Assembly: GCF_002836355.1 (NCBI RefSeq)
Contig: NZ_PJCA01000027.1
Coordinates: 62,281-126,280, forward strand
Direction of reading: 5' to 3'
DNA from: Moritella sp. Urea-trap-13
Lineage (GTDB): Bacteria; Pseudomonadota; Gammaproteobacteria; Enterobacterales; Moritellaceae
Length of the DNA: 64,000 nucleotides
Part shown: positions 19,375 to 29,445 of the stretch, in pieces
Position numbering within the stretch: position 1 is the first letter of the stretch
Layout of the letters: each line of letters opens with the position of its first letter
Program-made: the position numbers and the translations under genes
Notes under the pieces: model-generated
Told to the model about the DNA's origin: nothing
The model's input: the letters and a program-made list of their open reading frames with translations, nothing else
Databases searched by the model: none

Positions 19375-21024
19375 TTACTTAGCGTTGCTAGTTGTGCTTG
19401 AATAGTTTGTGTTTGAGTTAGCTTGTGCTGTCATGATCGCAGCCAGTGATGAACCTTGCGCGAGTGCTACGGCATTTAATACTGCCGCCGCTTTACTGCG
19501 GGTTTCATCGGCTTCTGCTTGTGGGTTGGAATCGTAAACCACACCAGCGCCTGCTTGTACATAGGCTGTGTTGTCTTTTACAAATGCCGAACGAATAACA
19601 ATACAAGTATCCATAGTGCCATCACCAGTTAGATAGCCTACTGCACCGCCATAACTACCACGGCGTTGTTGTTCAACTTGACGTACCAATTCAGCGGCGC
19701 GGATCTTTGGTGCGCCGACTAAGGTACCCATGTTCATACACGCTTGATAAGCATGCAGAGCATCAAGGTCGTTACGTAGTTTACCTTTAACACGAGACAC
19801 TAAATGCATCACGTGGCTGTAACGGTCAACGTTTAACAGGTTGGCGACATAACGGGTGCCAGGCTGACTAATGCGGGCGACGTCATTACGGGCTAAATCA
19901 ACCAGCATGATGTGTTCTGCGGTTTCTTTTTTATCTTGGCGAAGTTCTAATTCAATACGACCATCTAAGTCTGGGCAAATCGAACCATCAGCGCGGAAAC
20001 CACGGCGACGTGTGCCAGCAATTGGGTAAATCTCAACGTCATTGCTTTGTGCATCATATTTCAATGCACTTTCTGGTGATGCACCAAATAATACAAAGTC
20101 TGAATCGTTGAGGTAGAACATGTACGGACTTGCGTTCGTCTGCTTGAGCTTTTCATAAGCAGCAAGTGAATCAGGGCAAGGTAGGTTAAAGCAACGTGAT
20201 GGTACAACTTGGAAAATATCACCTTTACGAATGTAGTCCTTTAATCCTTCTACCGTTGCGCAAAATTCACTGTCGCTGATATCGACGTTGAGTGTTAGGT
20301 CTGCGGTTTTAATGTCGGTGTTAGCGGCTAATACCGTTGTGCATTCGGTTTGGATGCGGGCTAGTTTTGCTTCCGTTTCGTTCAATGCCGTAGCAAAGTG
20401 CTCGCCACCAAATACGCTACCAATTAACTTTGATTGTTGGGTTTGACGATCAATGACAATTAAAGTTTCAGCGACATAAAATACAAAGTCAGGGCAGATA
20501 TTAGCGCCATCCGGTACTTTAGGTAATTCTTCAACACTGGCAATCATGTCATAGGCAAAACAGCCGCCTAAGAATAACGCTTCGTGAAACGGAGTTTCTG
20601 GAATGACGCGCTGGATAATGGTGCGCAGTGCATCGAACGGTGATGATGACTGTAAGCGAGAATCTTCATCGAGACTGTCGTCTGTCGGCGCAAAGCTTAA
20701 TGCTAATTGGTTATGACTCAGAGATGTAATGGTATCGGCACCAAACTGGGCAGTAAATTCGCCAGCTAAGAATGGCAGTAAATTTTCACCATTCTTGGTT
20801 AATGCACTGAATTGAACCGTGCGGCCAAAACAAGAGATTTTAACCGCAGCATCTAGCAAGATTAAACTTTGCAGTGCGGCTTTGGTAACGATGTCAGCAG
20901 ATTCTAATAATAAGCTGTTACCGCTTGGGCGATACATGTGACGGTAGAATGCAAGGGGATCATCAATGTGCGGACAATCTTGCTGAATTGAATGTAATTT
21001 ACCTGGCGCTAATCGTTGCGTCAT
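19375..21024 (-). CDS. trpE: Anthranilate synthase component I
   Basis: It converts chorismate plus ammonia to anthranilate, the committed and feedback-inhibited step. The N-terminal region keeps SLLLES (tryptophan regulatory site). The C-terminal chorismate-binding domain has [47 protein letters not shown] and [12 protein letters not shown]. Length is 549 aa, slightly longer than E. coli TrpE, with a Ser/Asn/Thr-rich tail. AAGGA precedes the ATG. Transcription is expected to be controlled by the attenuator and leader at 21065-21205. Confidence 0.97.
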   Translation of the reverse strand: MTQRLAPGKLHSIQQDCPHIDDPLAFYRHMYRPSGNSLLLESADIVTKAALQSLILLDAAVKISCFGRTVQFSALTKNGENLLPFLAGEFTAQFGADTITSLSHNQLALSFAPTDDSLDEDSRLQSSSPFDALRTIIQRVIPETPFHEALFLGGCFAYDMIASVEELPKVPDGANICPDFVFYVAETLIVIDRQTQQSKLIGSVFGGEHFATALNETEAKLARIQTECTTVLAANTDIKTADLTLNVDISDSEFCATVEGLKDYIRKGDIFQVVPSRCFNLPCPDSLAAYEKLKQTNASPYMFYLNDSDFVLFGASPESALKYDAQSNDVEIYPIAGTRRRGFRADGSICPDLDGRIELELRQDKKETAEHIMLVDLARNDVARISQPGTRYVANLLNVDRYSHVMHLVSRVKGKLRNDLDALHAYQACMNMGTLVGAPKIRAAELVRQVEQQRRGSYGGAVGYLTGDGTMDTCIVIRSAFVKDNTAYVQAGAGVVYDSNPQAEADETRSKAAAVLNAVALAQGSSLAAIMTAQANSNTNYSSTTSNAK

Positions 21025-21064
21025 AGTACTTTCCTTGCTTTAGAGTGCTAAAATTTCCAATAAA

Positions 21065-21091
21065 AAAGCCCGTTTCAATGAAACGGGCTTT
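21065..21091 (-). terminator. trp attenuator terminator (3:4 hairpin)
   Basis: AAAGCCCGTTTC pairs with GAAACGGGCTTT around a 3-nt loop, followed on the minus strand by a run of T's just before trpE. The 5' arm can instead pair with AAACGGGC in the trpL 3' end (complement of about 21146-21155), forming an antiterminator. Confidence 0.9.
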
Positions 21092-21151
21092 AATGTTTGT
21101 TATTTTTGTAGATTTACATTTACTGCAGATATCACAAAATCACATGCCCGT

Positions 21152-21205
21152 TTAAAGAGGAATGTGCCACCACCAACTGATTGTTTGGTTTGTAATAATT
21201 TGCAT
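21152..21205 (-). CDS. trpL: trp operon leader peptide
   Basis: This 17-residue open frame reads MQIITNQTISWWWHIPL then TAA. Three consecutive Trp codons precede the stop. The stop falls within the segment that can pair with the attenuator's 5' arm, so a ribosome stalled at the Trp codons would favour the antiterminator. A weak AGAAG lies upstream of the ATG. This is classic attenuation architecture, and the leader is too short to be picked up by gene callers. Confidence 0.9.
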   Translation of the reverse strand: MQIITNQTISWWWHIPL

Positions 21206-21228
21206 TGCTTCTGAGCCATAAAGTTATC

Positions 21229-21269
21229 TAAGTAGGTTAAACTTATGCGTTTTGGGCTATTACTGTCAA
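21229..21269 (-). promoter_or_regulatory. Candidate trp promoter and TrpR-like operator
   Basis: On the minus strand a consensus -35 TTGACA (21264-21269) is followed after 17 nt by ATAAGT. Overlapping the -10 is an inverted repeat with arms TAAGT / ACTTA (21229-21245), which resembles the TrpR operator layout. The -10 match is weak and the operator is inference. Confidence 0.45.
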
Positions 21270-21370
21270 TACATTTATTAATATTTGTGTGAAATTGTTA
21301 AATAAAACTTATAATGGGACTTTATTGTTTCTTTTTTGACACTCTTTATCGCTGGATACGCTTTATTTTT

Positions 21371-22243
21371 ATGATATACGACTTACATTCTCATACTACC
21401 GCCTCTGACGGCTCTTTAAGTCCAGCTGAATTGGTGCAACGTGCGGTTGAACGTCGCGTTGATGTGTTTGCTATTACCGATCACGATACCACTGACGGCC
21501 TGCAGGAAGGACATGAGACTATTGCCGAGATGCAACTGCCGCTGACGTTAATCAATGGAGTTGAAGTTTCAACTAACTGGCAAAATCATGAAATTCATGT
21601 AGTCGGCTTAAATGTAGACATCGCTAACCCAGCGTTACAGGCTTTTTTAGCGGAGCAGCGTAATAAGCGTGAAGAGCGCGCCGTGGAAATGGGTAATCGT
21701 TTAGCTAAAGCACGTATTATTGGTGCATATGACGGCGCAAAAGCGCTGGCTGGTGATGCTAGTATTACGCGTAGCCATTTTGCTCAATACTTGGTTGAGC
21801 AAGGCGTTGAAAATACCTTCCAAAATGTATTTAAACGTTTCTTAGCCAAAGGCAAGACTGGTTATGTGCCACCCAACTGGGCAACAATTGAACAAACGAT
21901 TGAAATAATTCATCAATCTGGTGGCCAAGCTGTACTGGCTCATCCGCTGCAGTATAAACTGTCAACTAAGTGGTTTAAAAGATTACTCACTGCCTTTGCA
22001 GAAGCGGGTGGTGATGCCATGGAAGTAGGGCAGCCACAACAAGGTATTACCGAGCGTACTCAGCTGGCTACTTATGCCCGCGATTATAATTTATCTGGGT
22101 CTGTTGGTTCTGATTTTCATCGACCAAGCAGCTGGACAGAGTTAGGTCGAAATTTATATATCCCTAAAGATTGCACCCCTGTGTGGTCGTCGTGGCCTGA
22201 AATAGATACGAAACGAGTCTCCACTGCTGAGCAAAGTGCTTAA
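21371..22243 (+). CDS. rnm: PHP-domain 5'-3' exoribonuclease RNase AM (YciV)
   Basis: This metal-dependent PHP phosphoesterase matures rRNA 5' ends and degrades short oligonucleotides. The metal ligands sit in IYDLHSHTTASDG and ITDHDTTDGL at the N-terminus, with HEIHVVGLN, ITRSHFAQYLVE, GKTGYVPPNW, VLAHPLQY and GSDFHRPSSW following E. coli YciV in order. I place the start at ATG 21371 (290 aa) because YciV begins at this point. An ATG at 21314 would add 19 unrelated hydrophobic residues. It is divergent from trpL-trpE, as in enterobacteria. Confidence 0.9.
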   Translation: MIYDLHSHTTASDGSLSPAELVQRAVERRVDVFAITDHDTTDGLQEGHETIAEMQLPLTLINGVEVSTNWQNHEIHVVGLNVDIANPALQAFLAEQRNKREERAVEMGNRLAKARIIGAYDGAKALAGDASITRSHFAQYLVEQGVENTFQNVFKRFLAKGKTGYVPPNWATIEQTIEIIHQSGGQAVLAHPLQYKLSTKWFKRLLTAFAEAGGDAMEVGQPQQGITERTQLATYARDYNLSGSVGSDFHRPSSWTELGRNLYIPKDCTPVWSSWPEIDTKRVSTAEQSA

Positions 22244-22354
22244 GTGGGGCAAGATGCTTAAGCGTAACTAAACGTAATTAAGCATGAGTTGAATGGCTAA
22301 GCAGCCGTTAAGCAGTATCAGCAAAGGTCATTCAACAGTTAAGGAATCATTATT

Positions 22355-22975
22355 ATGAGTCAATTTTTTTACGTCCATCCTGATAATCCGCAAGCGCGTT
22401 TAATCAGTCAGGCCGTGGCTATATTACGTGACGGTGGTGTAATCATCTATCCGACAGATTCGGGTTATGCGTTAGGTTGTCATACTGGTGACAAAGCCGC
22501 GTTAGAGCGTATTTGTAAAATTCGTAAGTTAGATAAAGAGCATAACTTTACTTTATTGTGTCGTGATTTATCTGAGCTGTCGTCGTATGCACGTGTTGAT
22601 AATAGTGCTTACCGCGCGCTTAAAAATAATACCCCAGGTCCGTTTACCTTTATTTTTAAAGGCACTAAAGAAGTGCCGCGTCGTTTAATGAATCCGAAAC
22701 GTAAAACCATCGGTATTCGTGTGCCTGACAATGCGATTGCATTAGCCATACTTGAAGCGCTAGGTGAACCTATGATGTCAACATCGTTGATATTACCGGG
22801 TAATGAAGGCGCTGAGTTTGATCCTGAAGCTATTCGCGATCAACTTGAAAACCAAGTCGAACTGATCATTAATGGTGGTTATTTAGGTGAGCAAGTGACA
22901 ACAGTAATTGATTATTCTGAAGGGGATGCAGTGATCCTCCGTCAAGGTGCTGGTGATGCATCATCTTTTGTGTAA
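22355..22975 (+). CDS. yciO: YciO, YrdC/Sua5-family RNA-binding protein
   Basis: The YrdC fold is present through residues 12-200, with GGVIIYPTDSGYALGC, ERICKIRKLDKEHNFTLLC, PGPFTFIFKGTKEVPRRLM, KTIGIRVPDN and MSTSLILPG. Length is 206 aa, and there is no C-terminal Sua5 domain. TsaC/Sua5 relatives make threonylcarbamoyl-adenylate, but the physiological role of YciO itself is less certain. AAGGAAT precedes the ATG. It is followed at once by scpA, in the conserved rnm-yciO-scpA-scpB-rluB order. Confidence 0.9.
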   Translation: MSQFFYVHPDNPQARLISQAVAILRDGGVIIYPTDSGYALGCHTGDKAALERICKIRKLDKEHNFTLLCRDLSELSSYARVDNSAYRALKNNTPGPFTFIFKGTKEVPRRLMNPKRKTIGIRVPDNAIALAILEALGEPMMSTSLILPGNEGAEFDPEAIRDQLENQVELIINGGYLGEQVTTVIDYSEGDAVILRQGAGDASSFV

Positions 22976-22978
22976 CCA

Positions 22979-23764
22979 GTGGTAGAGTCTAGCACTGCGA
23001 TTGCCAAGGTTAATGGCGAGTTATTACGTAAAGTACCCAAGGACTTGTTTATTCCGCCAGATGCATTGAGTGTATTCTTAGACGCATTTGAAGGACCATT
23101 AGATTTATTACTGTATTTAATTAAAAAACAAAAACTGGATATTTTGCAATTACCGATGCAAAAAATCACCGCGCAGTACATGGAGTACGTGGATCTGATG
23201 ACCACGTTGAAAATTGAATTAGCCGGTGAATATTTGGTGATGGCAGCATTACTGGCGGAAATTAAATCGCGTTTGCTGTTACCTAAATTAGTAATGGCAG
23301 AAGAAGAGCTGGATGACCCACGTTTAGTGCTGATCCGACAGTTACAAGAATACGAAATATTTAAAAATGCAGCAGAAGATTTGGACAAGCAACCGCGGAT
23401 CCAACGGGATATTTTTGTTGCTAACGCAGAACTGCTAGAAAATATTACTACTACACCGTTATTAGCAGAAGTATCTCTGCGAGACTTGGCGTATAATCTG
23501 CAAAAATTACTCAAGAAAGCAGAACACTTTGAGCATCATCAGATCCAGCGTGAGATATTAACCACGCGTGAAAAGATGACTCATATATTGGCATTACTGC
23601 AAGATGGTAAAGTGCGAACTTTCCATCAAGTTATCGATCCTGCAGAAGGACGACGCGGTATTGTGGTTAGTTTTCTGGCGATCCTTGAGTTACTTAAAGA
23701 GTCTTTAATTAGCCTTATCCAGAATAATCCTTTGGGTGAGATATACTTAAGCTTAGCCGAATAA
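22979..23764 (+). CDS. scpA: Segregation and condensation protein A
   Basis: This is the kleisin subunit that, with ScpB, bridges SMC heads in chromosome organisation. Seen are FEGPLDLLLYLIKKQKLDI, the diagnostic N-terminal kleisin block, EYLVMAALLAEIKSRLLLP, and a C-terminal winged-helix region (FLAILELLKESLISLIQ). Length is 261 aa. It starts at GTG 22979, 3 nt after the yciO stop. No smc gene is nearby. Some MukBEF-containing gammaproteobacteria also keep ScpAB. Confidence 0.92.
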   Translation: MVESSTAIAKVNGELLRKVPKDLFIPPDALSVFLDAFEGPLDLLLYLIKKQKLDILQLPMQKITAQYMEYVDLMTTLKIELAGEYLVMAALLAEIKSRLLLPKLVMAEEELDDPRLVLIRQLQEYEIFKNAAEDLDKQPRIQRDIFVANAELLENITTTPLLAEVSLRDLAYNLQKLLKKAEHFEHHQIQREILTTREKMTHILALLQDGKVRTFHQVIDPAEGRRGIVVSFLAILELLKESLISLIQNNPLGEIYLSLAE

Positions 23765-23779
23765 GTATGAGACCTGAGT

Positions 23780-24346
23780 GTGAATACAACACCTTATAAA
23801 CAGATCATCGAAGCGGCTATTTTTGTTGCTAAGAAACCGTTATCATTAGCGGCTTTATGTCGTGATGTGCTTGCCGATGAAGGTTTAAGCCGTCAGCAAG
23901 TAGCCGCTTACATTGCCGAGATAATGACAGATTATCAAGGCAAAGGTGTCGAGCTGGTGGAAGTTGCCAGTGGTTACCGCTTTCAAGCGCGTTCACATTT
24001 AACGCCTTGGTTGCAGCGGATGTTGCAGGAAAAACCGCCTAAATATTCGCGCGCGACATTAGAAACATTAGCATTGATTGCTTATCGTCAACCCGTTAGT
24101 CGGGGTGATATTGAAGCAGTTCGTGGGGTTGCAGTGAGCAGCCAAACGATCCACACCCTTGAAGAACGGGAATGGATCAAAGTGATTGGCCGTAAAGAAG
24201 TTCCGGGACGACCGGCTTTATATGCGACAACCACACAATTTTTAGATTACTTTGGTATTAAAAGTATTCAAGAATTGCCCCCATTGGATGAAGCGTTATT
24301 GGCTAAATTGGCCGCCATGGATGATGAAATTGTATTGGATATCTAA
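23780..24346 (+). CDS. scpB: Segregation and condensation protein B
   Basis: This winged-helix dimer partners ScpA. Visible blocks are IIEAAIFVAKKPLSL, VELVEVASGYRFQAR, SRATLETLALIAYRQPVSRGDIEAVRGV and RKEVPGRPALYATT, all typical of ScpB. Length is 188 aa. The start is GTG 23780, 15 nt after scpA, which suggests co-transcription and matched expression. Confidence 0.93.
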   Translation: MNTTPYKQIIEAAIFVAKKPLSLAALCRDVLADEGLSRQQVAAYIAEIMTDYQGKGVELVEVASGYRFQARSHLTPWLQRMLQEKPPKYSRATLETLALIAYRQPVSRGDIEAVRGVAVSSQTIHTLEEREWIKVIGRKEVPGRPALYATTTQFLDYFGIKSIQELPPLDEALLAKLAAMDDEIVLDI

Positions 24347-24450
24347 CGGTATCAAATAAAAATAACTGTGTTGGATATTTAACTATATCTTGCACATACA
24401 AAATTTTTTAATTGCGAAATAAGATCGTAACTTAATATTTAGGAAAACTG

Positions 24451-25467
24451 ATGAGTGAAAAGCTACAGAAAGTACTAGCACGTGCTGGTTTAGGTTCCCG
24501 TCGTGAGATGGAAGCTGTGATCGCAGAAGGCCGTGTCAGCGTTAATGGTGACATTGTGACATTGGGTAGCCGTGTTGAAGAAACGGATCAAGTTCGTCTT
24601 GATGGCCATCCGGTACGTGTTGTTACAGTAGAAGAAGACGTATGTCGTATTCTTGCATACCATAAACCTGAAGGTGAGTTATGTACGCGTAAAGATCCAG
24701 AAGGTCGTAAGACTGTATTTGATCGTCTACCACCATTAAAAAGCGGCCGTTGGATCGCAATTGGTCGTCTAGATATCAATACATCTGGCCTATTGTTATT
24801 TACGACAGATGGTGAGTTAGCAAACCGTCTAATGCATCCGAGTCACGAAGTAGAACGTGAATACTCTTGTCGTATCTTTGGTGAAGTAACACCAAAAATT
24901 ATTCAGAATTTACGTATGGGTGTTGAGTTAGAAGATGGCCCTGCTAAATTCCAAAAAATTAAAGGTGTTGCTGAAGGCACTGGCGGCGAAGGTCTTAACC
25001 AATGGTACAACGTATTATTGAGTGAAGGTCGTAACCGTGAAGTACGTCGTTTATGGGAATCTCAAGGTATTCAGGTAAGTCGTCTTATCCGTATCCGTTA
25101 TGGTTCTTTAGTACTTGATCGTCGTTTACCACGTGGCGGTTGGTCAGAACTTGCACTTGATGAGATTAACTACTTACGCGCTATCGTTTCATTACCACCT
25201 GAAACAACTGCTCGTAACTTAGATCGTAAAGAAACACGTATTCGTCAAGGCCGTATCCGTCGTTCATTGAAAAATAATGAAGCACGTCAAAAGCCGAAGA
25301 AAGACGGTCGATTGGGTAAAGAAATTGAAGAAACTAATGAACCACGTGGTAAAGGCCAAGGCCGTACTAAGCCAGCTGGTTCAGGTATACCGCTACATGG
25401 TAAGAAAGCACCAACTAGACAGCGTAGCCCTAGCAAAGGTAAAGCTAAGACACGTACACGTATCTAA
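24451..25467 (+). CDS. rluB: 23S rRNA pseudouridine(2605) synthase RluB
   Basis: It isomerises U2605 of 23S rRNA. The N-terminal S4 RNA-binding domain is residues 1-60 ([20 protein letters not shown]). The RsuA-type catalytic block is [20 protein letters not shown] with Asp108, followed by [12 protein letters not shown] and [13 protein letters not shown]. Length is 338 aa against about 290 in E. coli. The excess is a highly basic Lys/Arg-rich tail from about residue 265, probably for rRNA contact. AGGAAA lies upstream. It is the last gene of this cluster, 104 bp after scpB. Confidence 0.94.
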   Translation: MSEKLQKVLARAGLGSRREMEAVIAEGRVSVNGDIVTLGSRVEETDQVRLDGHPVRVVTVEEDVCRILAYHKPEGELCTRKDPEGRKTVFDRLPPLKSGRWIAIGRLDINTSGLLLFTTDGELANRLMHPSHEVEREYSCRIFGEVTPKIIQNLRMGVELEDGPAKFQKIKGVAEGTGGEGLNQWYNVLLSEGRNREVRRLWESQGIQVSRLIRIRYGSLVLDRRLPRGGWSELALDEINYLRAIVSLPPETTARNLDRKETRIRQGRIRRSLKNNEARQKPKKDGRLGKEIEETNEPRGKGQGRTKPAGSGIPLHGKKAPTRQRSPSKGKAKTRTRI

Positions 25468-25520
25468 GCACACGCTTCTAAATGGTAAGTCTTTAATTAC
25501 CAGAGCATAGACTTTATTGC

Positions 25521-28046
25521 CTAACGCGTTATCCTGCTGCTAATCAGCATTGGGATAGCGCGTTTTTTTTGATACGTTGTTATCAGTTGTTTTAATGGCA
25601 GTGGACGGTCAAAATAATAGCCTTGAACCAAGTCACAGCTATAATGATGAAGACGAGCATACTGCTCTTTTGTTTCGACGCCTTCGGCAATAACTGTTAC
25701 GTCACAAAGCTCTCCAAGCGCGATAATGGTTTTGACTAAGGATTCACTTTGATCATTAGTCAGCAATTTATCGATAAATGAACGATCAATTTTTATTTCA
25801 TTAATCGGTAGGTTACTCAAGTAGCTTAAAGACGAGTACCCGGTACCAAAATCATCAAGTGATAACTTAAAGCCATTGTCCCTGATCGATTGCAGAATCG
25901 GCTGTACTTTAGCTAAATCATTAATCAATACATTCTCAGTAATTTCCAACGTCACTAGGTTATTATCAACCGCCATGTCAGTGGTTATCTTAATCAGGTT
26001 GCTGACAAAATCGGGTTCCATCAATTGCTTGGGAGAGATGTTAATTGATAGCTGCAGCTGAATATCGCTGTCGCGATTAAAGCGTAAAATATCCGTTAAT
26101 GATTTTTCAATGACAAAGCGGCCAATTTCATTGATCATATCTACGTCTTCTGCCACTTTAATGAACTCCACTGGCGAGATATGTCCCAACTTGGGATTAT
26201 ACCAGCGGACTAATGCCTCAACCCCGTAAATAAGCCCTGTGGCTACATCAATTTGCGGCTGATACAGCACGTCTAGTTCATTTTTTTCAATCGCTAAATG
26301 TAATTCAGACTCCAGTAACAGATCGTGTTTAACCTGAGTATTGATCGCATCATTAAAGAATAAATAATTGCCTTTTTGTTGTGACTTGGATTTATACAAG
26401 ACAATATCAGCCTTACTAATCAATTGCTCACTCGCATCACCGTCATCTGGATACATTGCCACACCGATACTGCAACTTGAATGAATTGATTTACCATTAA
26501 TCATAAAGCTTTGTTTGAAGATCGCGCAGATACTTTGTACTTTTTTCTCGGCATCGATTAAACCGTCTAGCTCTGGGAAACAAAAGATAAATTCATCACC
26601 ACCAAAACGAGCGACGTTATCACCAGGAGACAATAGCTGATTAAATACAGTGCCGAGTGTTGATAGCAACTTATCGCCAACGGAGTGGCCATACAGATCA
26701 TTTATTTTCTTAAAATCATCGAGATCGACAAACATGATGGCTAATTTTTTATTATTTTTCTTCGACAGAGCAATACCTTGTTCTATCTGAATATCGAGTA
26801 ACGTGCGGTTTGGTAGTGTCGTTAACGAATCGTGTAGCGCCTGATATTGCAGTTGTTCTTTAATTTGATTTAATTCCGCAAAGTCGGCACTAATTTGGTT
26901 TTCGTATAAGGCAAATCGGCGGCCTAAGTAATTCGCTAAAACCAGCGATAAAGCCACAAAAAATAAGGTGACGAGTAAACTCAGCCATAATATATTAGAT
27001 AACTGCTCATTATGCTGTTGGCCAATGGCTTGTTCGCGCGTGGCGAGGTAATCTTCAATTTCGCTAATATATACCCCAGAGCCGATTGCCCATTCCCAGT
27101 CTGGTAAACCCATAATATAACTTATTTTTTCAGCTGGTTTCGAGGTGCTAGGCATCACTGTACTTATATAATGCAGATAGTTTTCACCTTGTTTGGCAAC
27201 GTCGATAATTTGCTGAACAGTTGCTACACCCTTTTGGTTAAGCACGTTATATCTATTCGTGCCTTCAAGGTCTTTTTGATAATGAGATAAATAATTACCC
27301 TGATAATCAATAACGAAAATGTAACCATTGTTACCATAACGTATCTTTGAAATCAGCTGTAATAGACGTTGTTTAATGTCATTTTCGACATCTATAACAT
27401 ATTCACCCGTGCCTATAAACCAGTCGTAGGGGGCAAAACGTTTACCAAAACCAATTTTTTCAAACTCTTGTTGTTTATTTTGGGGTTTAACAAACCACCA
27501 TCGGTAAAAACTTTCCCCTTTATTTTTAACTAATTGCCCCATATTACGAGCAACGTAATTACCTCTTACATCTTGGAAATCCCACTTCGAGGTGCCTTCG
27601 AATGTTGGCATGGTCGGGTGCATGACATTCATACCATTGGTTTTATAAATGAAATAATAACCACGGCCTTGATTAAAGCGGACACTTCTTAATGCATCAG
27701 AAATTAATTTGGTGACTTGCGCTTCAGATTTATCTTTATTTTGTTCATAAATACTGGTCGCAATTGCATGAGCTTGATACACACGTGCTTTGATATCTTG
27801 CTTTAACAATACTTCGGTATTATTTTTTTCGTAAGTGATTTGCTGAAATATTTGTTTAACTTGGTATTTAACTAACTCTTTTTCTTTTTTTATGAAATCT
27901 TGGCGCAGTATCTTTATGTCATCTTGTAGCGCTGCTTGATTATTGCTAATCACAATAATGTTAACTAAGATGGCAAATATAATGACAATGGTAGGGGGGA
28001 TTATTTTTATCAACCGCAGTATTTTAAGATCATGAGTCATTTGCAT
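25521..28046 (-). CDS. Cache-domain sensor with GGDEF and EAL domains
   Basis: This inner-membrane protein is predicted to make and/or break c-di-GMP. The N-terminal TM segment (about 14-33) is followed by a periplasmic double Cache_2-type sensor (RGYYFIYKTNGMNVMHP and GYIFVIDYQGNYLSHY are the two paralogous strands). A second TM lies at about 350-375. Next is a GGDEF domain with intact active site VARFGGDEFIF (about residue 480), then an EAL domain with intact YGVEALVRW (about 605) and DDFGTGYSSLSYLS. Length is 841 aa. Both catalytic motifs look usable, so the net direction cannot be predicted. The sensor repeats resemble Cache domains that bind small carboxylates or amines. Confidence 0.92.
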   Translation of the reverse strand: MQMTHDLKILRLIKIIPPTIVIIFAILVNIIVISNNQAALQDDIKILRQDFIKKEKELVKYQVKQIFQQITYEKNNTEVLLKQDIKARVYQAHAIATSIYEQNKDKSEAQVTKLISDALRSVRFNQGRGYYFIYKTNGMNVMHPTMPTFEGTSKWDFQDVRGNYVARNMGQLVKNKGESFYRWWFVKPQNKQQEFEKIGFGKRFAPYDWFIGTGEYVIDVENDIKQRLLQLISKIRYGNNGYIFVIDYQGNYLSHYQKDLEGTNRYNVLNQKGVATVQQIIDVAKQGENYLHYISTVMPSTSKPAEKISYIMGLPDWEWAIGSGVYISEIEDYLATREQAIGQQHNEQLSNILWLSLLVTLFFVALSLVLANYLGRRFALYENQISADFAELNQIKEQLQYQALHDSLTTLPNRTLLDIQIEQGIALSKKNNKKLAIMFVDLDDFKKINDLYGHSVGDKLLSTLGTVFNQLLSPGDNVARFGGDEFIFCFPELDGLIDAEKKVQSICAIFKQSFMINGKSIHSSCSIGVAMYPDDGDASEQLISKADIVLYKSKSQQKGNYLFFNDAINTQVKHDLLLESELHLAIEKNELDVLYQPQIDVATGLIYGVEALVRWYNPKLGHISPVEFIKVAEDVDMINEIGRFVIEKSLTDILRFNRDSDIQLQLSINISPKQLMEPDFVSNLIKITTDMAVDNNLVTLEITENVLINDLAKVQPILQSIRDNGFKLSLDDFGTGYSSLSYLSNLPINEIKIDRSFIDKLLTNDQSESLVKTIIALGELCDVTVIAEGVETKEQYARLHHYSCDLVQGYYFDRPLPLKQLITTYQKKRAIPMLISSRITR

Positions 28047-28128
28047 TGAATAGCTTACGGTTGATTATCAGTACCTCACAATATAATAAAAACAACCAAT
28101 AAAAGAAAGGTTTGTTCGGCAATAACAT

Positions 28129-28165
28129 TATAAGCCTACTCTGGTAAAACCAGAGTAGGCTTATA
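28129..28165 (-). terminator. Hairpin downstream of the ybdG-like gene
   Basis: A perfect 17-bp stem (TATAAGCCTACTCTGGT / ACCAGAGTAGGCTTATA) closes an AAA loop, 15 nt after the ybdG stop. Neither side has a strong T-run, so it may be a terminator or a transcript stabiliser. Confidence 0.65.
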
Positions 28166-28179
28166 TGCATACGTTTGAC

Positions 28180-29445
28180 TTATGCTGATTGCTGACGCTG
28201 TAATCCTTGAATATCATTGCCACTGGGCTGTTGAAAAGCCTGTAATCCAAATGCCGGTAATACCGAGAAAATATGGTCGAATATATCGGCTTGTATATCT
28301 TCATAAAAAGCCCAGCGGGTTTCATTGGCAAAGATATAAATCTCGATTGGCATACCTTGTGTCGTCGGTGCTAACTGTCTTACCAACAACGTCATGTCTT
28401 TACGTACTTTTGGATGTTGTTGCAAATAAGCGAGTAAATATGCCCTAAATGTACCGATATTGGTTAAACCGCGGCTATTTATCGCGTGTTCATTGTCACT
28501 AAAAGGCAGGTTAAAAGTATTAATATCAAAACTTTTATCAGCGAGGTAATTTTTTAATAAATACACATGGCTAAGACGCGCGATATCTTCTTGGCTTAAA
28601 AAACCAATACTTTGAATGTCGATAAAGGCACTACGCTTGATACGGCGACCCCCTGATTCCGTCATGCTTCGCCAGTTTTTAAAGGCGTCAGATACCAAGG
28701 CATAAGCAGGTAGCATGGTAATGGTTTTATCAAAGTTACGCACTTTCACTGTGGTCAGAGTGACTTCTTCAACAGTACCGTCAGCGCCGTATTTATCCAT
28801 TTGGATCCAATCACCTTTAGTGACCATTTGATTGGTTGCTAGTTGAATTCCGGCAACAAAACCTAAAATAGTATCTCTGAATATCATCATGATGAAACCA
28901 GTTGCTACACCTAGACCACTTAAAAAATAAATAGGTGAACGATCAGATAATATGGATACGGTAATAATGGCAGCAACACAGAATAAGAACAGTTTAAGTA
29001 ATTGATTGAAACTGGTCACCGGAAGTCGCTGTGTAGCTGTATGTTCATCTGCAATCTGGGCAATGGCATTAAGCACCGCATAGATACCGCGTATCAATAA
29101 TATCACCAGTAGCGCACTGAGAATTCGGCCAACGACTTCGGTGATAAAAGGGGAGAGTACCGTGAATAACGGCAGTAATAAATCGATCACTAATAGCGGC
29201 ACTAATAAAGCAAACTTCTCTAATACGCCATGAGCAACAAAGGTATCATCCCAAGTGACTTTAGAGCGCACAGACATTATTTTCATGGCTTCGACCACAA
29301 TACGCTTTACCACCCAATAAGATATGCTCGCTAAACTCAAACAGAGTACGATTAATATTAAATTATAAGTATTTGAATCTGCTTTATTTAATGCATCGCT
29401 GTCTGCGAGCCATTGGGAAACGATTAATCTTAATTCTTGATCCAA
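28180..29445 (-). CDS. ybdG: Mechanosensitive ion channel, YbdG/MscM type
   Basis: This inner-membrane channel of the MscS superfamily releases solutes under hypo-osmotic stress. It has about five N-terminal hydrophobic segments, then the MscS pore and beta domains: DTILGFVAGIQLATNQMV, KGDWIQMDKYGADGTVEEVTLTTVKVRNFDKT, and FKNWRSMTESGGRRIKRSAFID. The C-terminal blocks NIGTFRAYLLAYLQQHP and LVRQLAPTTQGMPIEIY follow E. coli YbdG closely. Length is 421 aa. The start codon is TTG, with AAGGAT about 8 nt upstream and no nearby ATG. It is divergent from nhaD. Confidence 0.91.
   Translation of the reverse strand: MDQELRLIVSQWLADSDALNKADSNTYNLILIVLCLSLASISYWVVKRIVVEAMKIMSVRSKVTWDDTFVAHGVLEKFALLVPLLVIDLLLPLFTVLSPFITEVVGRILSALLVILLIRGIYAVLNAIAQIADEHTATQRLPVTSFNQLLKLFLFCVAAIITVSILSDRSPIYFLSGLGVATGFIMMIFRDTILGFVAGIQLATNQMVTKGDWIQMDKYGADGTVEEVTLTTVKVRNFDKTITMLPAYALVSDAFKNWRSMTESGGRRIKRSAFIDIQSIGFLSQEDIARLSHVYLLKNYLADKSFDINTFNLPFSDNEHAINSRGLTNIGTFRAYLLAYLQQHPKVRKDMTLLVRQLAPTTQGMPIEIYIFANETRWAFYEDIQADIFDHIFSVLPAFGLQAFQQPSGNDIQGLQRQQSA

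Noticed and set aside
21314-21370. Upstream ATG for rnm
   Set aside because: Adds 19 hydrophobic residues absent from YciV. The conserved N-terminus begins at ATG 21371.
22942-23514. 190-codon open frame antisense to scpA
   Set aside because: Overlaps a well-conserved gene completely and its product is Ser/Asn/Lys-rich with no recognisable domain. A shadow of scpA codon usage.
25277-25510. Overlapping frame at the 3' end of rluB
   Set aside because: An alternate frame through the lysine/arginine-rich tail of RluB. No start signal and no homology seen.
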